64,000 bases of DNA from WRAI01 sp031549605 (GTDB taxonomy: Bacteria > Bacillota > Clostridia > Oscillospirales > UBA929). Every line of letters begins with the position of its first letter. Positions within the stretch are counted from its first letter, which is position 1. The notes beneath the pieces were generated by a model. That model was not told the origin of the DNA and did no database searches. It worked only from the letters and a program-made list of their open reading frames with translations. The stretch lies in NCBI GenBank assembly GCA_031549605.1, contig JAVBPM010000027.1, positions 1 to 64,000 of the forward strand, given 5' to 3'. Positions 17,169-25,205 of this stretch are shown one piece after another. Both the position numbers and the translations under genes were made by a program.

Positions 17169-18341
17169 ATGAAATACTTGACCCGAGTCGCACTACTGCT
17201 GTCGCTGACCGTTGGACTGACGGCGTGCGGACAGCCGCAGGCGGCGATGACCCAACCGACGGCCACTGCGGCGCTTGTCACAATCGCGCCGACAACGCCG
17301 TCAGCCACAAAGGCGCCGCCGACGGCACCGGCAACCGCTACGCCGACGCCGGTCGTCGACCGCAGCGTCTCGCTCTCCTTTGTGGGTGACTGCACCTTTG
17401 GCAGCATTAACGACACCGACAGTTCGCGCGGCTTTCCGGCACTCTACAAGGCCGCAGGCAGCTTGACCTATCCCTTCGATTTGGTTAAGCGCTATTTTGA
17501 AAGCGACGATTTGACAGTAATCAATTTTGAGGGCACGCTGACAACGGCCAGCCAGCTGGCCGACAAAGAGTTTCATTTTCGCGGCGACGCCGCCTATGCC
17601 CAGATACTGCCTGCCGCATCGGTGGAAGTGGCGCTGCTGTCCAACAACCATGCCCACGATTATCTGGAGCCCGGCTTTGCCGACACGCTGGCGGCCATGG
17701 ACGCCGCCGGAGCGCCCGTTGTCTATCAGGACAAGCCGCTCGTCACGACTATTAACGGCGTGCAGGTGGTGGTCATCGGCGACTGCTCGGTCGTCGGTGA
17801 GAACACACCGGCCACAGAGGGCGTGGCCGAGCGCGTGACGGCGCTGGTGCAGCGCTATCAAGCGCCCGACACCCTTGTCATTGTCGATATGCACTGGGGT
17901 TCGGAGGGCGACGCCGCGCCGACAGCGTGGCAGCAAGCGTCGGCACGCGCATGGATTGACGCCGGCGCCGACCTCGTGGTTGGCCAGCACGCGCACAACG
18001 TGCAGGGAATTGAAACCTACAACGGCAAGTACATCCTTTACAGTCTCGGCAACTTTGCCTTTGGCGGCAACGGGCTGGCTTTTTCCAAAGACAGCTTGAT
18101 TGCCAACGTCGTGTTTACGCTGACGGCCGACGGTTCGCGCCGCGCGCAGCTGGCGGTGGTGCCCTGCTATATCACCTCGACCGACCAAAAGAACGAGCGC
18201 GGCGTGCTGTACAACAACTACCAACCGCTACCGCTGACCGGCGAGGCCGCGACCGCGACGCTACAGCTGCTACTCGATCGCAGCAAGGTGCTGCAAAACG
18301 GCGTCACCGAGCTGACCGTGTGGTCACCCGAGACGCCATGA
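17169..18341 (+). CDS. CapA-family lipoprotein (poly-gamma-glutamate type)
   Basis: A 390-aa exported protein with lipobox LTACG, a Thr/Pro/Ala linker (about 25-60) and a CapA/PGA_cap metallophosphatase-like domain. Seen: SFVGDCTFGS, VINFEGTLT, LLSNNHAHDY, DMHWGSEGD and VVGQHAHNVQGIE. These give the Asp/His/Asn metal ligands of the calcineurin-like fold. In Bacillus CapA takes part in poly-gamma-glutamate export, but stand-alone homologues occur in many Clostridia without capB/capC, and neither is here. GGAGGCACT precedes ATG 17169. Its stop overlaps the next start (ATGA). Confidence 0.9.
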   Translation: MKYLTRVALLLSLTVGLTACGQPQAAMTQPTATAALVTIAPTTPSATKAPPTAPATATPTPVVDRSVSLSFVGDCTFGSINDTDSSRGFPALYKAAGSLTYPFDLVKRYFESDDLTVINFEGTLTTASQLADKEFHFRGDAAYAQILPAASVEVALLSNNHAHDYLEPGFADTLAAMDAAGAPVVYQDKPLVTTINGVQVVVIGDCSVVGENTPATEGVAERVTALVQRYQAPDTLVIVDMHWGSEGDAAPTAWQQASARAWIDAGADLVVGQHAHNVQGIETYNGKYILYSLGNFAFGGNGLAFSKDSLIANVVFTLTADGSRRAQLAVVPCYITSTDQKNERGVLYNNYQPLPLTGEAATATLQLLLDRSKVLQNGVTELTVWSPETP

Positions 18342-18712
18342 TTACCATTGATCAAGCTGAGGTCATGCTCGACGAGCTGGCCAACGAGCTGCCGCCCGAT
18401 TTTTTTGTCGGGCTGAACGGCGGCATTTGTCTGCTGCCCGAAATAAAAAGACACCCCGAGTCGGTCGGCGACAACCTCTACATCTTAGGGCAGTATCACC
18501 GAGACGCCATGGGGCGCTATATTACCATTTTTTTCGGTTCCTTTGAGGTGCTGTACGGCCGGCTGCCGCCGGCGCAGTTCAAGGAGCGGCTGCGCAAGAC
18601 GCTGCTGCACGAATTTACGCACCACATGGAGTACCGCGCCGGACTGCGCGGCCTTGAGGTCAAGGACGAGCAACAGCTGGCCGAATACCAGCGCCGACAG
18701 CGGCGCGATTAA
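18338..18712 (+). CDS. zincin-like metallopeptidase
   Basis: A 124-aa protein of the small zincin family (MTH/DUF1025-type). The motif LLHEFTHHMEYRAG holds HExxH with a following Glu, the zinc site and catalytic base. The N-terminal half has LPPDFF and a Gly-rich strand usual for the family. The ATG at 18338 overlaps the stop of the CapA gene (ATGA), so translation is coupled. It converges with gpsA and their stop codons overlap by 4 bp. No signal peptide, so it acts in the cytosol. Physiological substrate unknown. Confidence 0.8.
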   Translation: MITIDQAEVMLDELANELPPDFFVGLNGGICLLPEIKRHPESVGDNLYILGQYHRDAMGRYITIFFGSFEVLYGRLPPAQFKERLRKTLLHEFTHHMEYRAGLRGLEVKDEQQLAEYQRRQRRD

Positions 18713-19665
18713 AATTCGTTTTTCAGGCTGCGGGTGAACAGCGTTGTCAGCGCCGCCTGCGCATCAACGGCGCGATAAAGCACGTCGTAGACGGCCTGGC
18801 AGATGGGCAGCTCCACGTCACAGCGCTGCGCCAGCTTGATGAAGGCGGGCACGGAATTATAGCCCTCGGCCAACTGGTCGTAGGGCTTATTTTGGATAAA
18901 ACACTCGCCAAAGTGACGGTTATGGCTGTACGGCGAAAACAGCGTCGCCTCGTAGTCGCCGAGGTGACACAGACCGTAGGCCGAACGCTCGTCACCACCC
19001 ATGGCGCCGGTCAGACGCGAGATTTCACGCGCGCCGCGCGCCATCAGCGCGCCTTTTAGGCTGCCGCGCCCGGAGCCGTCCAGCATACCGGCGGCAATGC
19101 CGATGACATTTTTGGCAGCCGCACCCACCTCGTTGCCGATGAGGTCGTTGCCGTAATACAGGCGAATCAGTTGGCTGGAAAACTGCGATACCAGCTGACT
19201 TTTCAGCGCGTCGTTGTCACTGTCAATGACCATGCAGTTGGGCACGCCGGCGGCAAAATCCTGCGGGTGACCCGGACCCAGCCAAACGGCCACCGGCCAG
19301 TCACCGCCCAGACATTCGGCGGCCACTTGGCTCAAGCGCAGGCAGCTCTGCGTTTCCAGGCCCTTCATGCACAGCACAAAAGGAAGCCGAGGCCGCTGCT
19401 CGCTTGTCCACTGTGCCAGCACTTGGCGCAGCGACTGCGCCGCCACACTGACCAATACGACGTCGCAGCTATCCAAATCGGACATCCGATCGGTCAGCGA
19501 TACGGTGCGCGGCAGCCGAATGGTGTCGTTCTCGTATTGTTGGCGCAGCGCTGCTAACCGCGCCGAGCCGGGCCGGCCCCACAGCACGACCTCGTGGCCT
19601 ACCCGAACGGCGTACCACGCCAAAAAGGTCGCCCAGCGACCGCAGCCAAGCACGCCGACGCGCAT
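18709..19665 (-). CDS. gpsA: NAD(P)-dependent glycerol-3-phosphate dehydrogenase
   Basis: A 318-aa enzyme that reduces dihydroxyacetone phosphate to sn-glycerol 3-phosphate for phospholipid synthesis. The Rossmann motif is VGVLGCGRWATFLAWYA. The active-site lysine lies in NEVGAAAKNVIGIAAGMLDG, and GARGAREISRL is the substrate helix; PICQAVYDVLY is the usual C-terminus. Length is close to the family norm (about 330). ATG 19665 follows GGGAGT; the 68 extra residues of the longer frame cover the promoter region of yifB and are not real. Cys-Arg in the dinucleotide loop replaces the more common Ala-Gly-Ser/Ala. Confidence 0.92.
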   Translation of the reverse strand: MRVGVLGCGRWATFLAWYAVRVGHEVVLWGRPGSARLAALRQQYENDTIRLPRTVSLTDRMSDLDSCDVVLVSVAAQSLRQVLAQWTSEQRPRLPFVLCMKGLETQSCLRLSQVAAECLGGDWPVAVWLGPGHPQDFAAGVPNCMVIDSDNDALKSQLVSQFSSQLIRLYYGNDLIGNEVGAAAKNVIGIAAGMLDGSGRGSLKGALMARGAREISRLTGAMGGDERSAYGLCHLGDYEATLFSPYSHNRHFGECFIQNKPYDQLAEGYNSVPAFIKLAQRCDVELPICQAVYDVLYRAVDAQAALTTLFTRSLKNEF

Positions 19666-19759
19666 CAGTGCCACTCCCTTCAAACGGGCGCAAGCCCGTA
19701 GTTGACAATTTTGGATGTTATTATAACATGACTTTTCCGGCAAGTCCAGCATTGACATC

Positions 19760-19788
19760 TTGTCATATACGGTCGAACACATTATAAT
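19760..19788 (+). promoter_or_regulatory. sigma-A promoter of the yifB/comM gene
   Basis: TTGTCA (19760-19765), 17-bp spacer, TATAAT (19783-19788), ending 30 bp before the start codon. Confidence 0.75.
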
Positions 19789-19818
19789 ACAGCCACAACC
19801 AAAAGAGGGGGTGGCCGC

Positions 19819-21333
19819 ATGGTAGCGAAGATTAAGACGCTGGGCGTGCAGGGCATTTATGGGTATCAAATTGACGTCGAGTGCCTAGTGACCGGCGGAC
19901 TGCCCAATTTTGACATCGTCGGGTTGCCCGACGCCGCTGTCAAGGAGTCGCGCGAGCGCGTCCGCGCCGCCGTGCGCTGCTGCGGCTACGAATTTCCGGC
20001 GCGACGTATTGTTATGAATTTAGCGCCCGCCGACACCAAAAAGGTGGGCTCGCTGTACGATTTGCCTATGCTGCTGAGTTTGTTGCAGGCGATGGATATT
20101 GTGCCACTGCTGCCCGACAACGTCTACTTCCTTGGCGAGCTGTCGCTGGAGGGTGCGTTGCGCGGCGGGCCGGGCGTGCTGCCCATGGCGCTGGCATGTC
20201 CCAAGGACGCCGTTGTCTTCGTGCCGGCCGTTAATGCCGCCGAGGCAGCGTTGTGTGAGCATATTACCGTCATCGCTGCCGAGCACGCCAAGCAAATTAT
20301 CGCCCATCTCAACCATGAGACGCAGTTGCCTGTTGTGACGCCGGCCGCCGACGCCGAGCTGCCGGTCGAGCTGCTACCCGACTTCGCCGACGTGCGTGGG
20401 CAGGAGGCCGCCAAGCGGGCGATGGAAATCGCCGCCGCCGGCGGACACAGCATTTTACTGGAGGGCCCGCCCGGTTCGGGCAAGTCGATGCTGAGTACGC
20501 GACTGCCCTCCATTCTGCCGCCGCTCAGCTATGGTGAATCGCTGGAGGTAACCGCCATTTACTCGGTGGCCGGTCAGCTGACCAACGGCAATCCCATTTT
20601 GCGCCGTCGACCCTTCCGCTCGCCGCACCACACCAGCAGCGATGTCAGCCTGGTTGGCGGCGGCACCTATCCCAAACCGGGTGAGGTGTCCTTGGCGCAT
20701 CACGGCGTATTGTTTTTAGACGAGCTGCCCGAATTTTCGCGCGCGGCGCTGGAGGTGCTGCGCCAACCGTGGGAAAGCGGCGTGGCGCACATCAGCCGTG
20801 TCAGCGGCTCGCTCAGCTACCCCTGTCGATTTATGCTGGTGGCCGCCATGAACCCCTGTCCTTGCGGTTTTTTTGGCTTTCACGGCCATGACTGCACTTG
20901 CACCACCAATCGTGTGCAACAGTACCGTAGCCGCATCTCCGGCCCGTTGCTCGACCGTCTTGACCTGCGCGTGCCTGTGCCGCCGGTTAAGTTCGACGAA
21001 ATCAGTCAGGCGACACCGGCCGAGCCGTCGGCGGCGGTACGGCAACGCGTTATTGCGGCGCGCGAGCGGCAAAAGGCGCGCTTTGGCGGTCAGGATGACA
21101 CCAACGCGCACCTCGACGGCCAGCTGCTGCGCGAGACCTGCGCGCTTGACGATCGCGGCTCGGCGCTGCTGCGCAACGCCTTTGAAAAATTTCATATGTC
21201 GGGCCGGTCGCACGCCCGCGTGCTGCGCGTGGCGCGCACCATTGCCGATTTGGCGGGTGCTGAGGTCATTTCGCCGCTGCACTTATCGGAGGCGCTTCAG
21301 TATCGCGGTTGGAGCGAGGAGCCGGCGCAATAG
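19819..21333 (+). CDS. YifB/ComM-family Mg-chelatase-like AAA+ ATPase
   Basis: A 504-aa ATPase. The N-terminal ChlI/ComM domain (about 1-175) opens VAKIKTLGVQGIYGYQIDVE. The AAA+ core has Walker A LEGPPGSGKSMLSTRL (about 213), Walker B GVLFLDELPEFSR, sensor CNPCPCG-type segment (AAMNPCPCGFFG) with the CTCT zinc-like cysteines, and the C-terminal winged lid FHMSGRSHARVLRVARTIADL. ComM homologues act as hexameric branch-migration helicases in transformation; the role in non-competent Clostridia is unsettled. GAGGGGGTGG precedes ATG 19819. Confidence 0.93.
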   Translation: MVAKIKTLGVQGIYGYQIDVECLVTGGLPNFDIVGLPDAAVKESRERVRAAVRCCGYEFPARRIVMNLAPADTKKVGSLYDLPMLLSLLQAMDIVPLLPDNVYFLGELSLEGALRGGPGVLPMALACPKDAVVFVPAVNAAEAALCEHITVIAAEHAKQIIAHLNHETQLPVVTPAADAELPVELLPDFADVRGQEAAKRAMEIAAAGGHSILLEGPPGSGKSMLSTRLPSILPPLSYGESLEVTAIYSVAGQLTNGNPILRRRPFRSPHHTSSDVSLVGGGTYPKPGEVSLAHHGVLFLDELPEFSRAALEVLRQPWESGVAHISRVSGSLSYPCRFMLVAAMNPCPCGFFGFHGHDCTCTTNRVQQYRSRISGPLLDRLDLRVPVPPVKFDEISQATPAEPSAAVRQRVIAARERQKARFGGQDDTNAHLDGQLLRETCALDDRGSALLRNAFEKFHMSGRSHARVLRVARTIADLAGAEVISPLHLSEALQYRGWSEEPAQ

Positions 21334-21364
21334 CCTGCTATCGGAATATAATTTACGCAAGCCA

Positions 21365-21393
21365 TTGTCCTCGTCTATAGGGTGTGATACACT
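21365..21393 (+). promoter_or_regulatory. promoter of the desulfoferrodoxin gene
   Basis: TTGTCC (21365-21370), 17-bp spacer, TACACT (21388-21393). Confidence 0.55.
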
Positions 21394-21444
21394 GGCAGTG
21401 GCAGGACTGCTGCTGCAACCGGAAAGGAGCTAGAAGAAGCTATT

Positions 21445-21816
21445 ATGAAAAAGTTTTTATTGTGTGCCCACTGCAAGAATTTGGTCGGCGTTATCAACGA
21501 CAGCGGAGTCGACATCCTTTGCTGTGGCCAGCCCATGACGCTGTTGACGCCCAACACAACCGATGCCGCGCAGGAAAAGCACGTGCCGGCGCTGACCCGC
21601 GACGGCAATTGCCTGACCGTTACGGTCGGGTCGGTCACTCATCCCATGACGCCCGAGCATTTTATCGACTGGATTGCCGTTGAGCAGGGCGCCACCATGC
21701 AGCGCGTGAGGCTCGACGTTGCCGGCGCGCCGACCGCCACCTTTACCGTGGCCGACGGCCCACTGACTGTCTACGCCTACTGCAATCTGCACGGGCTCTG
21801 GAGCGCACAGGGCTAA
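21445..21816 (+). CDS. dfx: desulfoferrodoxin (superoxide reductase)
   Basis: A 123-aa 2Fe-type superoxide reductase that reduces superoxide to peroxide without making oxygen, a hallmark of anaerobes. The N-terminal desulforedoxin domain has the FeCys4 ligands in CAHC and CC (residues about 8-31). The C-terminal neelaredoxin domain has EKHVP, HPMTPEHFIDWI and the YCNLHGLW end that supply the four His and one Cys of the active iron. Electrons would come from rubredoxin, none of which is in the window. A terminator follows immediately. Confidence 0.93.
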   Translation: MKKFLLCAHCKNLVGVINDSGVDILCCGQPMTLLTPNTTDAAQEKHVPALTRDGNCLTVTVGSVTHPMTPEHFIDWIAVEQGATMQRVRLDVAGAPTATFTVADGPLTVYAYCNLHGLWSAQG

Positions 21817-21827
21817 GGTTTTCTCGT

Positions 21828-21859
21828 AAAAGCCGGTCGGCACACGCCGACCGGCTTTT
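21828..21859 (+). terminator. terminator after the desulfoferrodoxin gene
   Basis: A 14-bp perfect stem AAAAGCCGGTCGGC / GCCGACCGGCTTTT with loop ACAC, 11 nt after the stop. Confidence 0.85.
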
Positions 21860-21876
21860 CTGTCTGCCTTTTGCTC

Positions 21877-21905
21877 TTGACGCTGCGGCTTGTCTTGTCT
21901 ATACT
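21877..21905 (+). promoter_or_regulatory. sigma-A promoter of the LRR/TPR gene
   Basis: TTGACG (21877-21882), 17-bp spacer, TATACT (21900-21905), 33 bp before the start codon. Confidence 0.7.
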
Positions 21906-21938
21906 GTTTATGTTAACCTCGAGTCAGGAGGCGTGCTT

Positions 21939-23453
21939 ATGAAATATGCCGTTCGCGCTATCGTTGCCATACTTGTCATCGCCGGCTTAGTGGCCGCGGT
22001 GGCGATTTTTGGCGATACCATTATGTTTAAGCTCAACCGATGGCAGGCGGGCAATGCCGTTGAGGACGGCGATGTGTCGCTGGCCATTTCCAAGTATGAG
22101 GAGGCGCTTGACTACCGGCCCAAGGACACCGGCACGCGGGTTAAGCTGGCGCAGCTCTATCTGCAGAAGGACAACGGCGCGCGCGCGGAAAAAGTGCTGT
22201 TTGACGGGCTTAAACTGTTGCCGGGTGACACGGCGCTGCTAACGCAGCTGTCGGCCGCTTTTGTGCAGCAGGACAAGCTGTCCGACGCCGTTGAGCTGCT
22301 CGATCAGAACAATAGTCTGATTGGCGGACTACAGGAACAGCGCCCGCAACTGCTGATTCCCAACGTCGATCCCGGCGTTTACAACAGCGAACAAAATATT
22401 ACCTTTACACTGCCGGCCGACACGCGCGTTTACTATTCGACCGACGGCAGCTATCCATCGTCGCTGACTGAGGCGTACAGCCAGCCCATTCATGTGGGCA
22501 GTGGCGTCACGACGCTGATGGCGGTGGCCGTCAATACCGAAGGGCTGGTCGGTGCGCTGTGGCAGGGAGAGTATACGGTGGAGCATGTGGTTATGCCGGT
22601 CGACTTTGTCGACGACAATATGGAGGCGCTCATCCGCAAGACGCTCGATTCGCCGACCGAAGCGCTGTACAGCAATGATCTGTGGGGCATCACTACACTG
22701 GACAATACAGGAACCGGTATTATTCCGGCGTCACTGGACGACTTGCAGTGGTTGACCGGCCTTGAGTCGCTGGTTATTGTGGGCGACGGCACACAGACCT
22801 ATGACCTGACGTCGCTGAAGACAGTGACGGCGCTGTCGAGCCTGACGCTGGACAACTGCAATCTTGACGCCACGGAGTTTGACACCATTGTCAGCTGTGG
22901 CTGGCTGACGCAGCTGCGGTTGCCGCGCAACCATATTACGTCGCTGTCGCCGATTACGGCGCTGACGCGCCTGCAGCTGCTTGACGTCAGTGCCAACAAC
23001 TTGACCGACATAGCGCCGCTGAGCGGGCTGACGACGCTGACATCGCTCAACCTCAGCGAAAACACGGTGTCCAGCCTGTCGGCGCTGGGTGGGCTGGTGC
23101 ATCTGACCTCGCTGGGTCTAAAAGGTTGCCAGTTGGCCAACCTCAACGCGTTGACACCGCTGGTGGAGTTGGCGGCGCTTGACATCAGTGACAACAGCCT
23201 GACCGAGCTGGTGGGGCTGGAAGGGCTGGCAAAACTGGAAACGCTCAACCTTTCGCACAACAGCGTCGAGCAATTGCAGCCGTTGTCGGGCTTGCCGTCG
23301 TTGAAGACGCTGGACATTTCGCTCAACAAGGTCAAGACTGTGGTGCCGTTATTTCAATGCCGCAATCTCAAGACGGTCAAGGCGTTTGGCAATGACATCA
23401 CCGACAGTAGCACAACGCTGGTGACAGCGCCATTTGCGCTTGAGCGCAACTAG
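21939..23453 (+). CDS. membrane-anchored TPR / chitobiase-like / leucine-rich repeat protein
   Basis: A 504-aa protein. One N-terminal membrane segment (about 5-25), then TPR-like repeats (about 35-120), a chitobiase/beta-hexosaminidase C-terminal-like module (about 135-205: NVDPGVYNSEQNITF, VYYSTDGSYPS), and about seven short leucine-rich repeats (about 270-490) of the bacterial internalin-like L-x-x-L-x-L-S-x-N spacing. There is no LPXTG or cleavage site, so it should be a membrane-anchored extracellular binding protein. ATG 21939 follows AGGAGG seven nt upstream. Partners unknown. Confidence 0.85.
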   Translation: MKYAVRAIVAILVIAGLVAAVAIFGDTIMFKLNRWQAGNAVEDGDVSLAISKYEEALDYRPKDTGTRVKLAQLYLQKDNGARAEKVLFDGLKLLPGDTALLTQLSAAFVQQDKLSDAVELLDQNNSLIGGLQEQRPQLLIPNVDPGVYNSEQNITFTLPADTRVYYSTDGSYPSSLTEAYSQPIHVGSGVTTLMAVAVNTEGLVGALWQGEYTVEHVVMPVDFVDDNMEALIRKTLDSPTEALYSNDLWGITTLDNTGTGIIPASLDDLQWLTGLESLVIVGDGTQTYDLTSLKTVTALSSLTLDNCNLDATEFDTIVSCGWLTQLRLPRNHITSLSPITALTRLQLLDVSANNLTDIAPLSGLTTLTSLNLSENTVSSLSALGGLVHLTSLGLKGCQLANLNALTPLVELAALDISDNSLTELVGLEGLAKLETLNLSHNSVEQLQPLSGLPSLKTLDISLNKVKTVVPLFQCRNLKTVKAFGNDITDSSTTLVTAPFALERN

Positions 23454-23608
23454 CTGTAAATATTTAACATTTATTTAATCTAAATGGTATTGAATGATAA
23501 CATCTATGGTGTAGAATACAGGTGCCTAGAGCAAGACAGCCTGTACGCAGTGCGATAGCGAGATAGGTTGTTGTTTTCTTCAATATCATCTTTCTCCTCC
23601 ACATTCAT

Positions 23609-23657
23609 GCGAAAAAGGGCAGTGACGCACACACTGCTCTTTTTCGCAGATTTTTAT
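23609..23657 (+). terminator. terminator in the gap before tRNA-Ala
   Basis: GCGAAAAAGGGCAGTG pairs with CACTGCTCTTTTTCGC (16-bp stem with G-U pairs) and is followed by AGATTTTT. It lies about 155 nt after the LRR gene, in a 268-bp A+T-rich gap where I see no gene. A short ACAGG/CCTGT hairpin lies at about 23519-23546. Confidence 0.7.
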
Positions 23658-23721
23658 CAGTTTGCTCTTTACTTTTTTTGAAAGCTTGCTATAATAGATA
23701 AGCACGTTGTCAACGCGACAC

Positions 23722-23797
23722 GGGCGATTAGCTCAGCTGGGAGAGCGCGGCGTTCGCAATGCCGAGGTCAGGGGTTCGATCCCCCTATCGTCCACCA
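23722..23797 (+). tRNA. tRNA-Ala(CGC)
   Basis: A 76-nt cloverleaf: 7-bp acceptor GGGCGAT/ATCGTCC with the G3-U70 pair that marks alanine tRNAs, D-arm GCTC/GAGC, anticodon stem CGGCG/TGCCG with loop TTCGCAA (anticodon CGC, reads GCG), T-arm with GGTTCGATCC, and an encoded CCA. A TATAAT box at 23690-23695 with TTTACT 16 bp before it is the likely promoter. Confidence 0.93.
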
Positions 23798-23843
23798 AAA
23801 GAAAAACCTTACAACCCTTCGGTTGTAAGGTTTTTCTTTTGGT
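23794..23843 (+). terminator. perfect 23-bp inverted repeat starting in the tRNA CCA end
   Basis: Arm 23794-23816 and arm 23821-23843 are exact reverse complements around loop CTTC. The 5' arm begins with the ACCA of the tRNA. The lower stem is A/T-rich (AAAAGAAAAA with TTTTTCTTTT), so the U-rich 3' arm serves as terminator. Confidence 0.8.
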
Positions 23844-23850
23844 GCAACAG

Positions 23851-24102
23851 ATGGCTAAAACAGCCCCTATGCTAATATGTTTTAGCGGTTACATGGCTGC
23901 GGCTATTTAACTGTTATGCCAGATGGGTAAGCCATCCGTCCCCAATACGGTACGAGGAATGACACGACTTGGTAATGTCATTGTCGTGTGTAATAATACA
24001 GTTGTACACCGTGGGACTTTAGATGCAGGAATAACTTGGTCAAACATTTTCGGTCGGCAGAATCAAATCAATAACAATGTTTCTGCTACGGGCGCCAGTT
24101 GA
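23851..24102 (+). pseudogene. decayed or chance reading frame between tRNA-Ala and fprA
   Basis: An 84-codon frame from ATG 23851, open except for one TAA at 23908-23910, ends at 24102, inside the 3' end of the convergent fprA. The second part (59 residues from ATG 23923, opening MGKPSVPNTVRG and holding NNTVVHRGTLDAGITW) has protein-like composition, unlike the Arg/Ala/Pro-rich shadow frames nearby. No ribosome site is visible. It may be a remnant of inserted DNA; I do not recognise the family. Confidence 0.3.
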
Positions 24103-25195
24103 CCTTAACGCTGTCCTCGCGCTGCCAGCTCATGTCGTCCATGGCCTGTTCGATGATGCCGACGCTTTCGCCGCTCCAGCCGTAGCTGCCAAAGGCGATG
24201 CCGGTGCGGTTTTTGGGTGCCAGACCCTTGACGTAGGTCAGCAGACCGCCGATGGTGGCCATGACGTTGCGGTTGAGTGTCGGCGAGCCGATGGCGATGC
24301 GCTGCGCCTCCAGCATGGCGGTGATGGCCGTTGAAACGTGCGTGTCAGCCATGTTGAGCAGCGTGACGGTCTCGCCGCGCGACTGCGCCTCATCGGCCAA
24401 CCGCTGAGCCAGCATTTCGGTCGTTTTCCACATGGTGTCGTAGGCAATCACGGTTTTCTTGGGGTCGGTCTCGTTGTGACTCCAGCTTTGGTAGCGGCTG
24501 ACAATGTCATCAATGTGCGTGCGCCACATAATGCCGTGGCTGGGGCAAATGACGTCAATGTCCAGCTTGCCGACCTGTTCCAGCAGCTTCTGCACCTGCA
24601 TGCCAAAGGGCAGCACGATGTTGGCGTAGTAGTCGCGGGTGCGCTCGTCGAGCACTGCCATGCCGAGCTGATCGTCAAAGCGATACTCGCTGGCAATGTG
24701 TTGGCCGAAGGCGTCGTTGGAAAAGAGAATTTTCAGCTCGGGCATATAGCTGGCCATCGAGTCGGGCCAGTGCACCATCGGCGCGGGCAGAAATTGCAAC
24801 GATGTGGCGCCGAGACGCAGCGTCTGGCCCGGCTGCACGATGTTGATGTTGTCCATGCCGTGATAGGCCTTAATAATCTTGGCACCGTTGGCGGTGGCGT
24901 AAATCTTGGCCTGCGGCGCCAGCCGCGCCAGCTCGGGCAGGCTGCCTGAGTGGTCGGGCTCGGCGTGGTTGCTGATGATGTTGTCAATTTTGTCAAAGCC
25001 GGTCAGCTGCTTGATGTTGTCCAAAAACAGCGGTGTAAACGGCGCTTTGACCGAATCGATGACGGTAATCTGCTCGTCAATGACCAGATAGGCGTTGTAG
25101 GTGCTGCCCATGGGCGTCAGATAGCCGTGGAAATTACGGATGGCGTAATCGTTGACGCCAATCCAGTAGATGTTGTCTTTAATCTTTTGAATCAT
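24086..25195 (-). CDS. fprA: flavodiiron protein (A-type, oxygen/NO reductase)
   Basis: A 369-aa flavodiiron protein that reduces oxygen to water (or NO) in anaerobes, fed by rubredoxin or F420. The metallo-beta-lactamase domain (about 1-245) carries the diiron ligand set around HAEPDHSGSLPEL and the later CPSHGIMWR. The flavodoxin domain (about 250-369) has the FMN loop AYDTMWKTTE and GSYGWSGES. It stops at VKVNWRP, while most relatives run about 25-30 residues further with a last helix, so the C-terminus looks cut. It lies 10 nt after secA, with its AGGAGC next to the secA stop. Confidence 0.9.
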   Translation of the reverse strand: MIQKIKDNIYWIGVNDYAIRNFHGYLTPMGSTYNAYLVIDEQITVIDSVKAPFTPLFLDNIKQLTGFDKIDNIISNHAEPDHSGSLPELARLAPQAKIYATANGAKIIKAYHGMDNINIVQPGQTLRLGATSLQFLPAPMVHWPDSMASYMPELKILFSNDAFGQHIASEYRFDDQLGMAVLDERTRDYYANIVLPFGMQVQKLLEQVGKLDIDVICPSHGIMWRTHIDDIVSRYQSWSHNETDPKKTVIAYDTMWKTTEMLAQRLADEAQSRGETVTLLNMADTHVSTAITAMLEAQRIAIGSPTLNRNVMATIGGLLTYVKGLAPKNRTGIAFGSYGWSGESVGIIEQAMDDMSWQREDSVKVNWRP

Positions 25196-25205
25196 TGTGT
25201 GCTCC

